Assembly (NCBI GenBank): GCA_002433675.1
Contig: DJIP01000374.1
Location: 1-10,711, forward strand
DNA length: 10,711 nt
Direction: 5' to 3'
Source: Halomonas halophila
GTDB lineage: Bacteria; Pseudomonadota; Gammaproteobacteria; Pseudomonadales; Halomonadaceae
Part shown: piece by piece, positions 1-5,976 of the stretch
Position numbering within the stretch: position 1 is the stretch's first letter
Layout of the letters: each line of letters opens with the position of its first letter
Made by a program: the position numbers and the translations under genes
Notes under the pieces: generated by a model
What the model was told of the DNA's origin: nothing
The model's database searches: none
The model's input: only the letters and a program-made list of their open reading frames with translations

Positions 1-1353
1 GGCACCGACGTGCTGGAGACCGAGCGCACCATCGCGCGCCTCGAGAAGCGGGTGCTGGATATGCAGGACGTGACCCAGGTGACCAGCGTGATCGGCGGTG
101 GCGCCCAGCGCTTCACCCTGACCTATGCCCCGGAGGACCGCTATGCGAGCTTTGGTCAGCTGATCGTCGAGACCGAGGATCGCGCGTCCCGAGAGGCGCG
201 CATGAAGGAGGTGATCGAGACCCTGCGCGAGGACTTCCCCCGGGTCCAGTACAAGGTCCAGGCGTTGCAGGTCGGTCCCTCGGCCAAGGCCAGCATCGAG
301 GCGCGTATCTACGGTGACGACCCCGAGACCCTGCACCGCCTGGGCGCCGAGGTGCGTGGCATCTTCCAGGCCGAGCCGATGACCGACAGCATCCGACTGT
401 CCTGGAGCAATCGCGAGAGCGTTATCGTGCCTGAGTTCCTCGAGCAACAGGCACGTCGCGTCGGGGTCACACGGGACGCCTTGCATCAGGCGCTCAGGCT
501 CAACAATGACGGCGAGCAGGTGGGCGTCTACCGGGAAGGCAGCGAGCTGATTCCGATCGTGATGCGCTCCCGGGAGGATCAGCGCCACGACATCGACAAC
601 CTCAGCGCGGTCAACGTCTGGAGTGAAGAGCAGGGGCGCTATCTCAGCGCTGGCAACGTGCTCGGTGAGCTGCGCACCGAGCTGCGTGATCCGCTGATCA
701 AGCGTCGCGACCGGCGACGCATGCTGGCGGTGTATGCCGAGCCGATGCCGCTGTCCGGTGAGACCGCCGCCAGCGTGCTGGCGCGGTTGCGCCCCCAGGT
801 CGAGGCTATCGAGCTGCCGCCAGGCTACGCCATCGAATGGGGCGGCGAGTACGAGACCGCCAGCGACGCCCAGCAGGCGCTGCTGTCATCGCTGCCCATG
901 GGCCTGCTCGGCATGTTCATCATCACCGTGCTGCTGTTTGGCCGGCTGCGCCAGGCGCTGGCGATCTGGTCGATCGTGCCGCTGATGCTGATCGGTATCA
1001 TCGGTGGCCTGGCGCTGCTCGGCGCGCCGTTCACCTTCATGGCGCTGCTCGGCACCCTGAGCCTGATCGGCATGGTGCTGAAGAACGCCATCGTGCTGAT
1101 GGAAGAGATCAACGTGCAGCGTGGCCAGCAGGACAACGCCCACGACGCCGTGATCCAGGCCGCGGTCAGTCGTGTCCGGCCGGTGACCATGGCCGCCGTC
1201 ACCACCATGCTGGGAATGCTGCCGCTGTTCACCGATGCCTTCTTCGCCTCCATGGCGGTGGTCATCGTGTTCGGTCTGGGCGTCGCCACCCTGTTGACGC
1301 TGGTTGTTCTGCCGGTGGTGTACTGTACCTTGATGAGGATACGCGCCGGCTGA
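1..1353 (+). CDS. RND efflux pump permease subunit, C-terminal part (5' end outside window)
   Basis: This is the C-terminal 450 codons of an inner-membrane, proton-driven RND (AcrB-type) exporter; full family members have roughly 1,000-1,050 residues. The frame is open from base 1, and the first in-window ATG is not a credible start. Visible residues 1-290 are periplasmic porter and docking sequence, ending in the typical LPPGYAIEWGGEYE block (about 271-284). Hydrophobic segments follow at about 298-315, 322-340 and 345-368, then two more between about 398 and 446, matching the last five helices of the fold. The helix containing GMVLKNAIVLMEE (357-369) is characteristic. The protein stops almost directly after the last helix (CTLMRIRAG), so the cytoplasmic tail is very short. 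The proton-relay aspartates of helix 4 lie outside the window. Substrate and partner subunits cannot be told; the adaptor gene is probably upstream. The gene converges on the hydrolase gene. Confidence 0.93.
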   Translation, partial: GTDVLETERTIARLEKRVLDMQDVTQVTSVIGGGAQRFTLTYAPEDRYASFGQLIVETEDRASREARMKEVIETLREDFPRVQYKVQALQVGPSAKASIEARIYGDDPETLHRLGAEVRGIFQAEPMTDSIRLSWSNRESVIVPEFLEQQARRVGVTRDALHQALRLNNDGEQVGVYREGSELIPIVMRSREDQRHDIDNLSAVNVWSEEQGRYLSAGNVLGELRTELRDPLIKRRDRRRMLAVYAEPMPLSGETAASVLARLRPQVEAIELPPGYAIEWGGEYETASDAQQALLSSLPMGLLGMFIITVLLFGRLRQALAIWSIVPLMLIGIIGGLALLGAPFTFMALLGTLSLIGMVLKNAIVLMEEINVQRGQQDNAHDAVIQAAVSRVRPVTMAAVTTMLGMLPLFTDAFFASMAVVIVFGLGVATLLTLVVLPVVYCTLMRIRAG

Positions 1354-1434
1354 TCCTGCCGCCGCTTTCTAGTCACCCGCACCCTGATGAGGGTTCGTGC
1401 CGGCTGATGCTGCCACTGCTTGCTAGCCGCCGGC
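1327..1434 (+). repeat. Diverged 54-bp tandem duplication of the RND gene 3' end
   Basis: Bases 1327-1380 and 1381-1434 align without gaps and match at about 43 of 54 positions by eye. The first copy holds the last codons and stop of the RND gene (TLMRIRAG, stop). The second would read TLMRVRAG, stop, in the same frame. Differences in the coding part are silent or conservative (ttg/ctg, ata/gtt, cgc/cgt). The second copy also contains the stop codon of the convergent hydrolase gene (cta at 1423-1425). The equivalent cta is present in the first copy at 1369-1371. Confidence 0.8.
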
Positions 1435-2382
1435 GCCCTGAACGTTGGCCCCGTGAGGGCCTGCCTCGTCGGCGATGACGGTCCAGGGGGCGGCCGACAC
1501 GCTACCTGTCTGCGTCGACGGGGCCCGCTCTACCAGCCAGGAGCAGATCAATGGCCACAGGGTGTCACGGTGGCGCCGGCGGAACCCCTCCAGGTGCCCT
1601 AGCACACCACTGCCCAGCACCCTGGGCGACAGCTGCAGGCGCTTGATCGACGCCCTGGTGAAGTAGGCACTCAGCAGGTCGATGCTGTCGCTGCTGGCGT
1701 AGGGATCATCGTCGAGTCCCACTACCAGCAGGGGCAGCGCCACGCGGGCGAAGCGGGTTTCGGCCTCGAGCTCGGGGTCATCGAAGAAGTAGCGCGGCAG
1801 GCTGATCCAGCGGCTGCACTGGCGGGCCACGCCATCGGGCACGTCCTCGCTGATACCGAGCCGTCGGCAGGGCACATATCCATTGAGGCGGGACAGCAAG
1901 GGAAATATCAGCTTGAGCAGCATCCAGGCGCGCAGCCGCAACCAGGGCGAGGAAATGAAGCGCAGGCAGCTGGCATTGCAGGCGATCAACACCGCAGCGC
2001 TCAAGTGCCGGCTGGCGTCTCCCAGGCCGATGGCATGGCCACCGAAGCTGTGGCCGATGGCCAGCAGCGGCAGGTCTGGCCAGCGCTGGCGTGCCCACTG
2101 GGTGACACTGTCGGCGTCGAGCTCGGCCCAGTCCTGCATGCGCACCTCCAGTCTTTCGAGCTGTTCCGGCCGTGACCGCCCGATGCCTCGGTAGTCGTAG
2201 CTCAGCACGTGGAAGCCGTGTTCGGCGAGGAACAGTGCGAAGGCCTGATAGAGGCGCTGTGACACCGCCGAGGCGGAGTGAATGATCACCACCCCTCGCA
2301 GCGGCGGTGTGGCCTCGAAGTGGCTGGCGCCGAGCGGATAGGCATCGGAGGCGGAGAGGGTGAAGCGGGTCACGTTGGCCAT
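1423..2382 (-). CDS. Alpha/beta hydrolase (serine hydrolase fold), substrate unknown
   Basis: The 319-residue protein resembles the group of predicted alpha/beta hydrolases often labelled COG4757; that assignment is from memory. The nucleophile elbow GHSFGG puts the catalytic serine at residue 112. The likely acid is in the LDDDPYAS loop (Asp224-226), and the histidine is His263 in GHLEGFR. The HGFHVLSYDYRGIGRS stretch (about 55-70) is the usual strand and oxyanion-side loop of the fold. There is no signal peptide, so it is probably cytoplasmic. The ATG at 2380-2382 has an AAGGG ribosome-binding site seven bases upstream (2390-2394, minus strand). The last 30 or so residues are low in structure and probably lie outside the fold. 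They end inside the duplicated 3' sequence of the RND gene. The substrate could be an ester, lipid or amide; nothing nearby decides it. A terminator-like hairpin separates it from the TRAP operon upstream, so it is likely transcribed on its own. Confidence 0.88.
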   Translation of the reverse strand: MANVTRFTLSASDAYPLGASHFEATPPLRGVVIIHSASAVSQRLYQAFALFLAEHGFHVLSYDYRGIGRSRPEQLERLEVRMQDWAELDADSVTQWARQRWPDLPLLAIGHSFGGHAIGLGDASRHLSAAVLIACNASCLRFISSPWLRLRAWMLLKLIFPLLSRLNGYVPCRRLGISEDVPDGVARQCSRWISLPRYFFDDPELEAETRFARVALPLLVVGLDDDPYASSDSIDLLSAYFTRASIKRLQLSPRVLGSGVLGHLEGFRRRHRDTLWPLICSWLVERAPSTQTGSVSAAPWTVIADEAGPHGANVQGAGG

Positions 2383-2525
2383 GATGCTGCCCTTGCACAG
2401 AGTGTCTAAGAACTCTTAATACGATGCAGGAACGGCGTCGAGGCTTTCCCTAATCAGGAGCGCGAGGGGGTGAAAAGTCGAAGATTATGCCGGAAGAGTA
2501 CTGACAAATTCGTCGCTGTGAACGA

Positions 2526-2550
2526 ATAGCCCCCGCCAGGCGGGGGCTAT
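2526..2550 (-). terminator. Probable intrinsic terminator of the TRAP operon
   Basis: A perfect 10-bp inverted repeat (2526-2535 with 2541-2550, stem atagcccccg) closes a 5-base loop about 30 bases beyond the dctM stop. Read on the minus strand, it is followed by TCGTT, which is only moderately T-rich. Termination is likely but may be incomplete. It lies upstream of the hydrolase gene and would insulate it from the transporter transcript. Confidence 0.7.
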
Positions 2551-2578
2551 GTGGTCGTGCCGGAGGCTACCCGAAGGG

Positions 2579-3907
2579 TCAGTAGCCCAGCAGCATCGAG
2601 GGCAGGCCGGTGACCAGGGCGGGGAAGTAGGACATCAGCACGCAGGCAAGCAATATCAGCGCGCAGAACGGGATCACCGCCTTGTACAGGTCGAGGGTCT
2701 CGACCTCCGGAGGCGCCACGCCCTTCAGGTAGAACAGTGCATAGCCGAAGGGCGGGGTCAGGAAGGAGGTCTGCAGTACCACCGCGACCATCACCACGAA
2801 CCACAGCATGTCGACTCCCATGGTCTCGATGATCGGCAGCATGATCGGGAAGCTCAGCAGCACGATGCCGGTCCAGTCGAGGAACATGCCCAGCACGAAC
2901 ACCAGCAGGAACATCAGGATGAGTGCGCCGGTGGTGCCTCCGGGCATCGCCAGCACCAGTTCGCTGATCACGTCCATGCCGCCACCGATGGAGAACACCC
3001 CGGTGAAGGCGGTAGCCCCCACCAGCACAAACATCACCATGGTGGTGGTCTTGCCGGCCTCGATGAAGGTGTTGTAGCAGGTCGACAGCTTGCGATCACC
3101 AAAGATCAGGAACAGCAAGAAGGCCAGGGTCACGCCGATGGCCGAGGCCTCGGTGGCCGTGGCAATACCGGTGAACAGTGCACCCAGCACCCCGAGGATC
3201 AGGCTCATCGGTGGCAGCACGTACTTGCACAGGCGGATCACCAGTTCCCCGGTGCTGGTCTCGGCACGCTCCTCGGCGCCTACAGGAGGGCCGAAGTCGG
3301 GCTTGATCAGGCAGATCACCAGCACGTAGAGCGCGTACATCGAGCCCAGCAGCAGACCTGGCACCAGGGCGCCAGCGAACAGCGCGCCCACCGACACTGG
3401 CGAGTAGCTGGCCATCAGGATCAGCATGATGCTTGGCGGAATCAGGATGCCGAGACAGCCGCTGGCCATGATGACACCGGCGGACAGGCCCTTGTTGTAG
3501 CCGTACTTGAGCATCGGTGCCAGGGCGATCAGGCCCATCACCGCGATGGAGGCGCCGACGATACCGGTGGTGGCCGCCAGCAGTACCGAGACGATGACCA
3601 CGGTCAGCGCCAGGCCGCCGCGCACGCGTCCGAGCAACAGGCGCATGCTCTCGAACATCTTCTCGGTGACGCCCGAGTCATTGAGAAAGCGCGCCATCAG
3701 AATAAACAGCGGGATCGCCACCAGGACGTAATTGTCCATGGCGCGCCCATAGATGTTGTTGATGATGATGCCGAGCACCTGGGGACCGGGGCCGAACCAG
3801 GCGCCGAGTACCGCGACACCGCCCAGCACGAAGGCCAGCGGGTGGCCCATGAACAGTCCCAGCATCAGGCCGGCGAACATGAAGATGGTCAGAAGTTCAG
3901 CGCTCAT
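2579..3907 (-). CDS. dctM: TRAP transporter large permease (DctM)
   Basis: This 442-residue, very hydrophobic membrane protein is the ion-coupled translocation subunit of a TRAP transporter. Diagnostic features are the GILIPPS motif in a membrane re-entrant region (153-159), GIATATEASAIGV (247-259) in the second half, and TPPFG (384-388). They sit at the symmetric positions expected of the inverted-repeat fold of DctM/SiaM proteins. Length and alternating helices fit the family. The start ATG (3905-3907) overlaps the dctQ stop as ATGA and has a strong GGAGGAA ribosome site five bases upstream, so translation is probably coupled to dctQ. The partner genes dctQ and dctP lie directly upstream in the same operon, forming a complete three-part importer. 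Import is driven by a sodium gradient in characterised members; that is family knowledge and cannot be read here. Confidence 0.96.
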   Translation of the reverse strand: MSAELLTIFMFAGLMLGLFMGHPLAFVLGGVAVLGAWFGPGPQVLGIIINNIYGRAMDNYVLVAIPLFILMARFLNDSGVTEKMFESMRLLLGRVRGGLALTVVIVSVLLAATTGIVGASIAVMGLIALAPMLKYGYNKGLSAGVIMASGCLGILIPPSIMLILMASYSPVSVGALFAGALVPGLLLGSMYALYVLVICLIKPDFGPPVGAEERAETSTGELVIRLCKYVLPPMSLILGVLGALFTGIATATEASAIGVTLAFLLFLIFGDRKLSTCYNTFIEAGKTTTMVMFVLVGATAFTGVFSIGGGMDVISELVLAMPGGTTGALILMFLLVFVLGMFLDWTGIVLLSFPIMLPIIETMGVDMLWFVVMVAVVLQTSFLTPPFGYALFYLKGVAPPEVETLDLYKAVIPFCALILLACVLMSYFPALVTGLPSMLLGY

Positions 3908-4416
3908 TTGGCTTCCTCCGCGTCCTGGGTCGTCAGTTCATTGATGGCGCGGATGACGATGGCGATGGCCTGCAAGAGGATCAGCACGCTGGCGATGACC
4001 AGCACGGCCTTCACCGGATAGACCGGGATCGAGACGATGCCGTAGGTGGACTCGGCGCGGCTCCAGGAGCGCTCGAAAAAGCGCCAGCTATAGGTGATGA
4101 ACATGATGATGAAGGGGGTGAAAAACAGCAGGTAGCCGAGCAGGTCGATCAGCGCCCGTCCTCGGCGTGATAGCAGCTGCTTGACGATGTCCACCTCCAC
4201 ATGGGCGTGATGGCGCAACCCGTAGGCGGCCATCAGCATGAAATGAGAGCCGAACAGCATGGTAGTGATGTCGAAAGCCCAGTCGCTGGGGCGTCCGACA
4301 AAGAAGCGCATCGCGATGTCGTAGACCACCACGAGGGTGATGATCGCGATCAGCGGAGCGATCAAACGGCCGAACCACTCGTTTAAGCAGTCGATGGCCT
4401 TGGCAATGGCGTTCAT
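3904..4416 (-). CDS. dctQ: TRAP transporter small permease (DctQ)
   Basis: This 170-residue protein has four predicted membrane helices at about 17-39, 49-67, 88-111 and 136-158. The HVEVD motif after helix 2 (72-76) is typical of DctQ. The segment WSRAESTYGIVSIPVYPVK (118-136) before helix 4 resembles DctQ proteins that partner TakP-like binding proteins. DctQ forms the membrane scaffold that pairs with DctM. I chose the ATG at 4414-4416. The frame can extend to a TTG at 4440, adding eight residues, but no ribosome site precedes that TTG; the site before the ATG is itself weak (GAG). Weak initiation and a hairpin upstream suggest it is translated less than dctP. Its stop overlaps the dctM start by four bases. 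Confidence 0.93.
   Translation of the reverse strand: MNAIAKAIDCLNEWFGRLIAPLIAIITLVVVYDIAMRFFVGRPSDWAFDITTMLFGSHFMLMAAYGLRHHAHVEVDIVKQLLSRRGRALIDLLGYLLFFTPFIIMFITYSWRFFERSWSRAESTYGIVSIPVYPVKAVLVIASVLILLQAIAIVIRAINELTTQDAEEAK
3913..3919 (-). promoter_or_regulatory. Strong ribosome-binding site of dctM
   Basis: GGAGGAA on the minus strand, five bases before the dctM ATG and inside the last codons of dctQ. It supports the 3907 start and the ATGA overlap. Confidence 0.8.
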
Positions 4417-4446
4417 GGTGGAAGTCTCGTCGAAGTCCAACGATGA

Positions 4447-4474
4447 CCGGCGGCCTCGCGCAGAGAGCCGCCGG
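4447..4474 (-). promoter_or_regulatory. GC-rich hairpin between dctP and dctQ
   Basis: Bases 4447-4454 (ccggcggc) pair perfectly with 4467-4474 (gccgccgg). Three more pairs (4455-4457 with 4463-4465) extend the stem across a one-base bulge. In the transcript it lies just after the dctP stop and about 30 bases before the dctQ start. No T tract follows, so a classical terminator is unlikely. A transcript-stabilising or attenuating element that keeps binding-protein levels above permease levels is the usual explanation for such a position. That role is inferred. Confidence 0.6.
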
Positions 4475-4495
4475 CCGGTGGAAGCAAGCCGTGTG

Positions 4496-5602
4496 CTAGT
4501 TCATGCAGGCTTCGATTTCTTCAAGTGATGGCAGGTTGTCGGTGACACGGCTCATGTTGAAGGGCACCGAAACGTCACGCCACTGGGCGTAGTCCTGCAG
4601 GTAACTGATCATCGACTGGTAGACCTTGGCGTGCATCGGGTCCTCGCAGGCACCCTGCACGATCACCTCGTTGGTGATGTCCTGGATCTGGGCCAGGTCT
4701 TCCTCGGACAACTGGTTGATGGTGGTGCCGTCCTCGAGGAACTTGGCGGTACCCTCGGTGGACTGTTTCTCGGACCAGGCCAGCGACCAGGCCATGGTGG
4801 CCTCGGAGGCGATCTTCAGCTTTTCCTGGGTCTCCTCGGACAGGGCGTCCCAGGCTTCCTTGTTGATCATCACACCGAACACGCTGGCGGACTGGTGCCA
4901 ACCCGGGGTCATCCAGTAGTCGGCAACTTCGGAGAAGCCGGCCTTGTAGTCCACGCCCGGGGTCGAGAACTCGGCGCCGTCGACCACACCACGCTCGATG
5001 GCCTGGTAGATCTCGCCACCGGCCAGGGTCACCTGGGAACCACCAAGCTGCTCGAGCACGCGGCCCTGATCTCGCCCGGACAAGCGCAGTCGCTTGCCTT
5101 CGATATCGGCAATGGACTCGATCGGGGTGCCACCGCGGAAGCCGGACTCGTTGTTGGTGATGCCGTAGGGCAGATAGACCATATTGTACTGGCCGTAGAT
5201 CTCCTGATAGAGCTCGAAGCCGCCCCACTGGGTGATCCAGTTCAGGTAGTCGACACCGTTGAACAGGCTGGTGGTGGTGGCCAGCGGCGAGAACGCCGGG
5301 CTACGGCCGGCCCAGTAGCCGGGCCAGTCGCCGGCGGCCTGGATGCTGCCGGTCTCGGTGGCGTCAAAGACCTCTGTGCCAGGCATCAGGGTGCCGCCGG
5401 CGTAGAATTCGATCTGGACCTCGTCCCCGGCCAGCTGGTTGACCAGCTCCGCCCAGTGTTTGTCGATCTGGATCAGGTCAAGGTTGTCCGGCCAGGTGGT
5501 GGTCATGGTCCACTTTTCCTGGGCCATGGCGCCGCTCGACAGAGCCGCAAGGGCGATGCCGGCAGCCATGCTGGTCAGGGTAAACTTGGTCATTTGCTTC
5601 AT
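4496..5602 (-). CDS. dctP: TRAP transporter periplasmic substrate-binding protein (DctP, TakP-like)
   Basis: This 368-residue secreted protein captures the substrate and delivers it to DctQM. Residues 1-27 form a signal peptide: basic start MKQMTK, hydrophobic core, cleavage likely after AMA before QEKW. The mature part resembles TakP-type 2-oxoacid/lactate-binding proteins in three places. These are GYWAGRSPAF (95-104), the substrate-clamping arginine region RLRLSG (Arg173), and GGEIYQAIERGVVDGAEF (195-212, Glu211). TakP has Glu-Trp at the last site; here it is Glu-Phe, so the ligand may differ. I infer a small organic anion, probably a carboxylate. The start at 5602 was chosen for its GGGGAG ribosome site and because it begins a normal signal peptide; a longer frame to 5677 would add 25 unlikely residues. 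Only two cysteines remain after cleavage (319 and 366). Confidence 0.95.
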   Translation of the reverse strand: MKQMTKFTLTSMAAGIALAALSSGAMAQEKWTMTTTWPDNLDLIQIDKHWAELVNQLAGDEVQIEFYAGGTLMPGTEVFDATETGSIQAAGDWPGYWAGRSPAFSPLATTTSLFNGVDYLNWITQWGGFELYQEIYGQYNMVYLPYGITNNESGFRGGTPIESIADIEGKRLRLSGRDQGRVLEQLGGSQVTLAGGEIYQAIERGVVDGAEFSTPGVDYKAGFSEVADYWMTPGWHQSASVFGVMINKEAWDALSEETQEKLKIASEATMAWSLAWSEKQSTEGTAKFLEDGTTINQLSEEDLAQIQDITNEVIVQGACEDPMHAKVYQSMISYLQDYAQWRDVSVPFNMSRVTDNLPSLEEIEACMN

Positions 5603-5609
5603 GCAGGTG

Positions 5610-5615
5610 CTCCCC
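5610..5615 (-). promoter_or_regulatory. Ribosome-binding site deciding the dctP start
   Basis: GGGGAG on the minus strand, seven bases before the ATG at 5602. It sets the start directly before the signal peptide and rules against the upstream in-frame start at 5677. Confidence 0.8.
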
Positions 5616-5965
5616 GTGGGTTGTTGTGTTCTGTGCAAAGGAGGCGATCGCTGCCTCACCGAAATTGCGTCCGGCACCCTTGGCCATTGTCTTGGGTTTG
5701 GTGCCTGGGGGTAGTGGCGTTCCAGCGTGGGGGTGGCCCACGATGGCGCCTCGGCTTCATCAAGCTAGCACGGTCTTCAAGAGATGATCGATGCGACCCA
5801 TGTCGATGAAACAGCACACTTTTTTGGCGCCTGCACAGTCGATGATGTGAGAAAAAGTTTCGACAATTCAGCAAAATGAATAGCTTAGAGCGACATCTAT
5901 GCTGCGCTGCCGTAGTCGGCTCGATCGTTTAATCTGCGCCGCCTTTAGACCAAAGTTGATTTATC

Positions 5966-5971
5966 AGGGAG
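5966..5971 (+). promoter_or_regulatory. Ribosome-binding site deciding the tmcA start
   Basis: AGGGAG lies five bases before the ATG at 5977. The frame stays open back to an ATG at 5899, but that one has no ribosome site and would add 26 arginine-rich residues absent from the family. Confidence 0.8.
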
Positions 5972-5976
5972 CCTTA

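Larger units (their letters stand above)
5603..5976. other. Non-coding divergent region between dctP and tmcA
   Basis: These 374 bases must carry the promoters for both the TRAP operon (-) and the tmcA cluster (+). The half nearer tmcA (about 5800-5976) is clearly richer in A and T than the flanking genes. I see no convincing -35/-10 pair on either strand; TCGACA at 5860-5865 and TTTAAT at 5928-5933 are isolated matches without a well-spaced partner. TCGATG occurs three times (5788, 5803, 5839). A 6-bp inverted repeat (5726-5731 with 5737-5742, cgtggg/cccacg) lies in the likely dctP leader. Short open frames here lack ribosome sites and any recognisable protein, so I call no gene. Confidence 0.6.

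Noticed and set aside
1447..1461. ggccc/gggcc inverted repeat as a terminator for the convergent RND and hydrolase genes
   Set aside because: Only five base pairs, lies inside the hydrolase coding end, and no T tract follows on either strand.
2549..4021. 490-codon open frame on the plus strand opposite dctM and dctQ
   Set aside because: The product is rich in His, Gln and Asp with no fold-like pattern. It arises because GC-rich codons of dctM rarely give stops on the other strand. No ribosome site.
4631..5809. 392-codon open frame opposite dctP
   Set aside because: Antisense shadow of a certain gene with a signal peptide and full-length family match; no recognisable protein of its own.
5656..5874. 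72-codon minus-strand frame in the dctP-tmcA gap
   Set aside because: No ribosome site, basic/His-rich composition, and it occupies the region expected to hold promoters.
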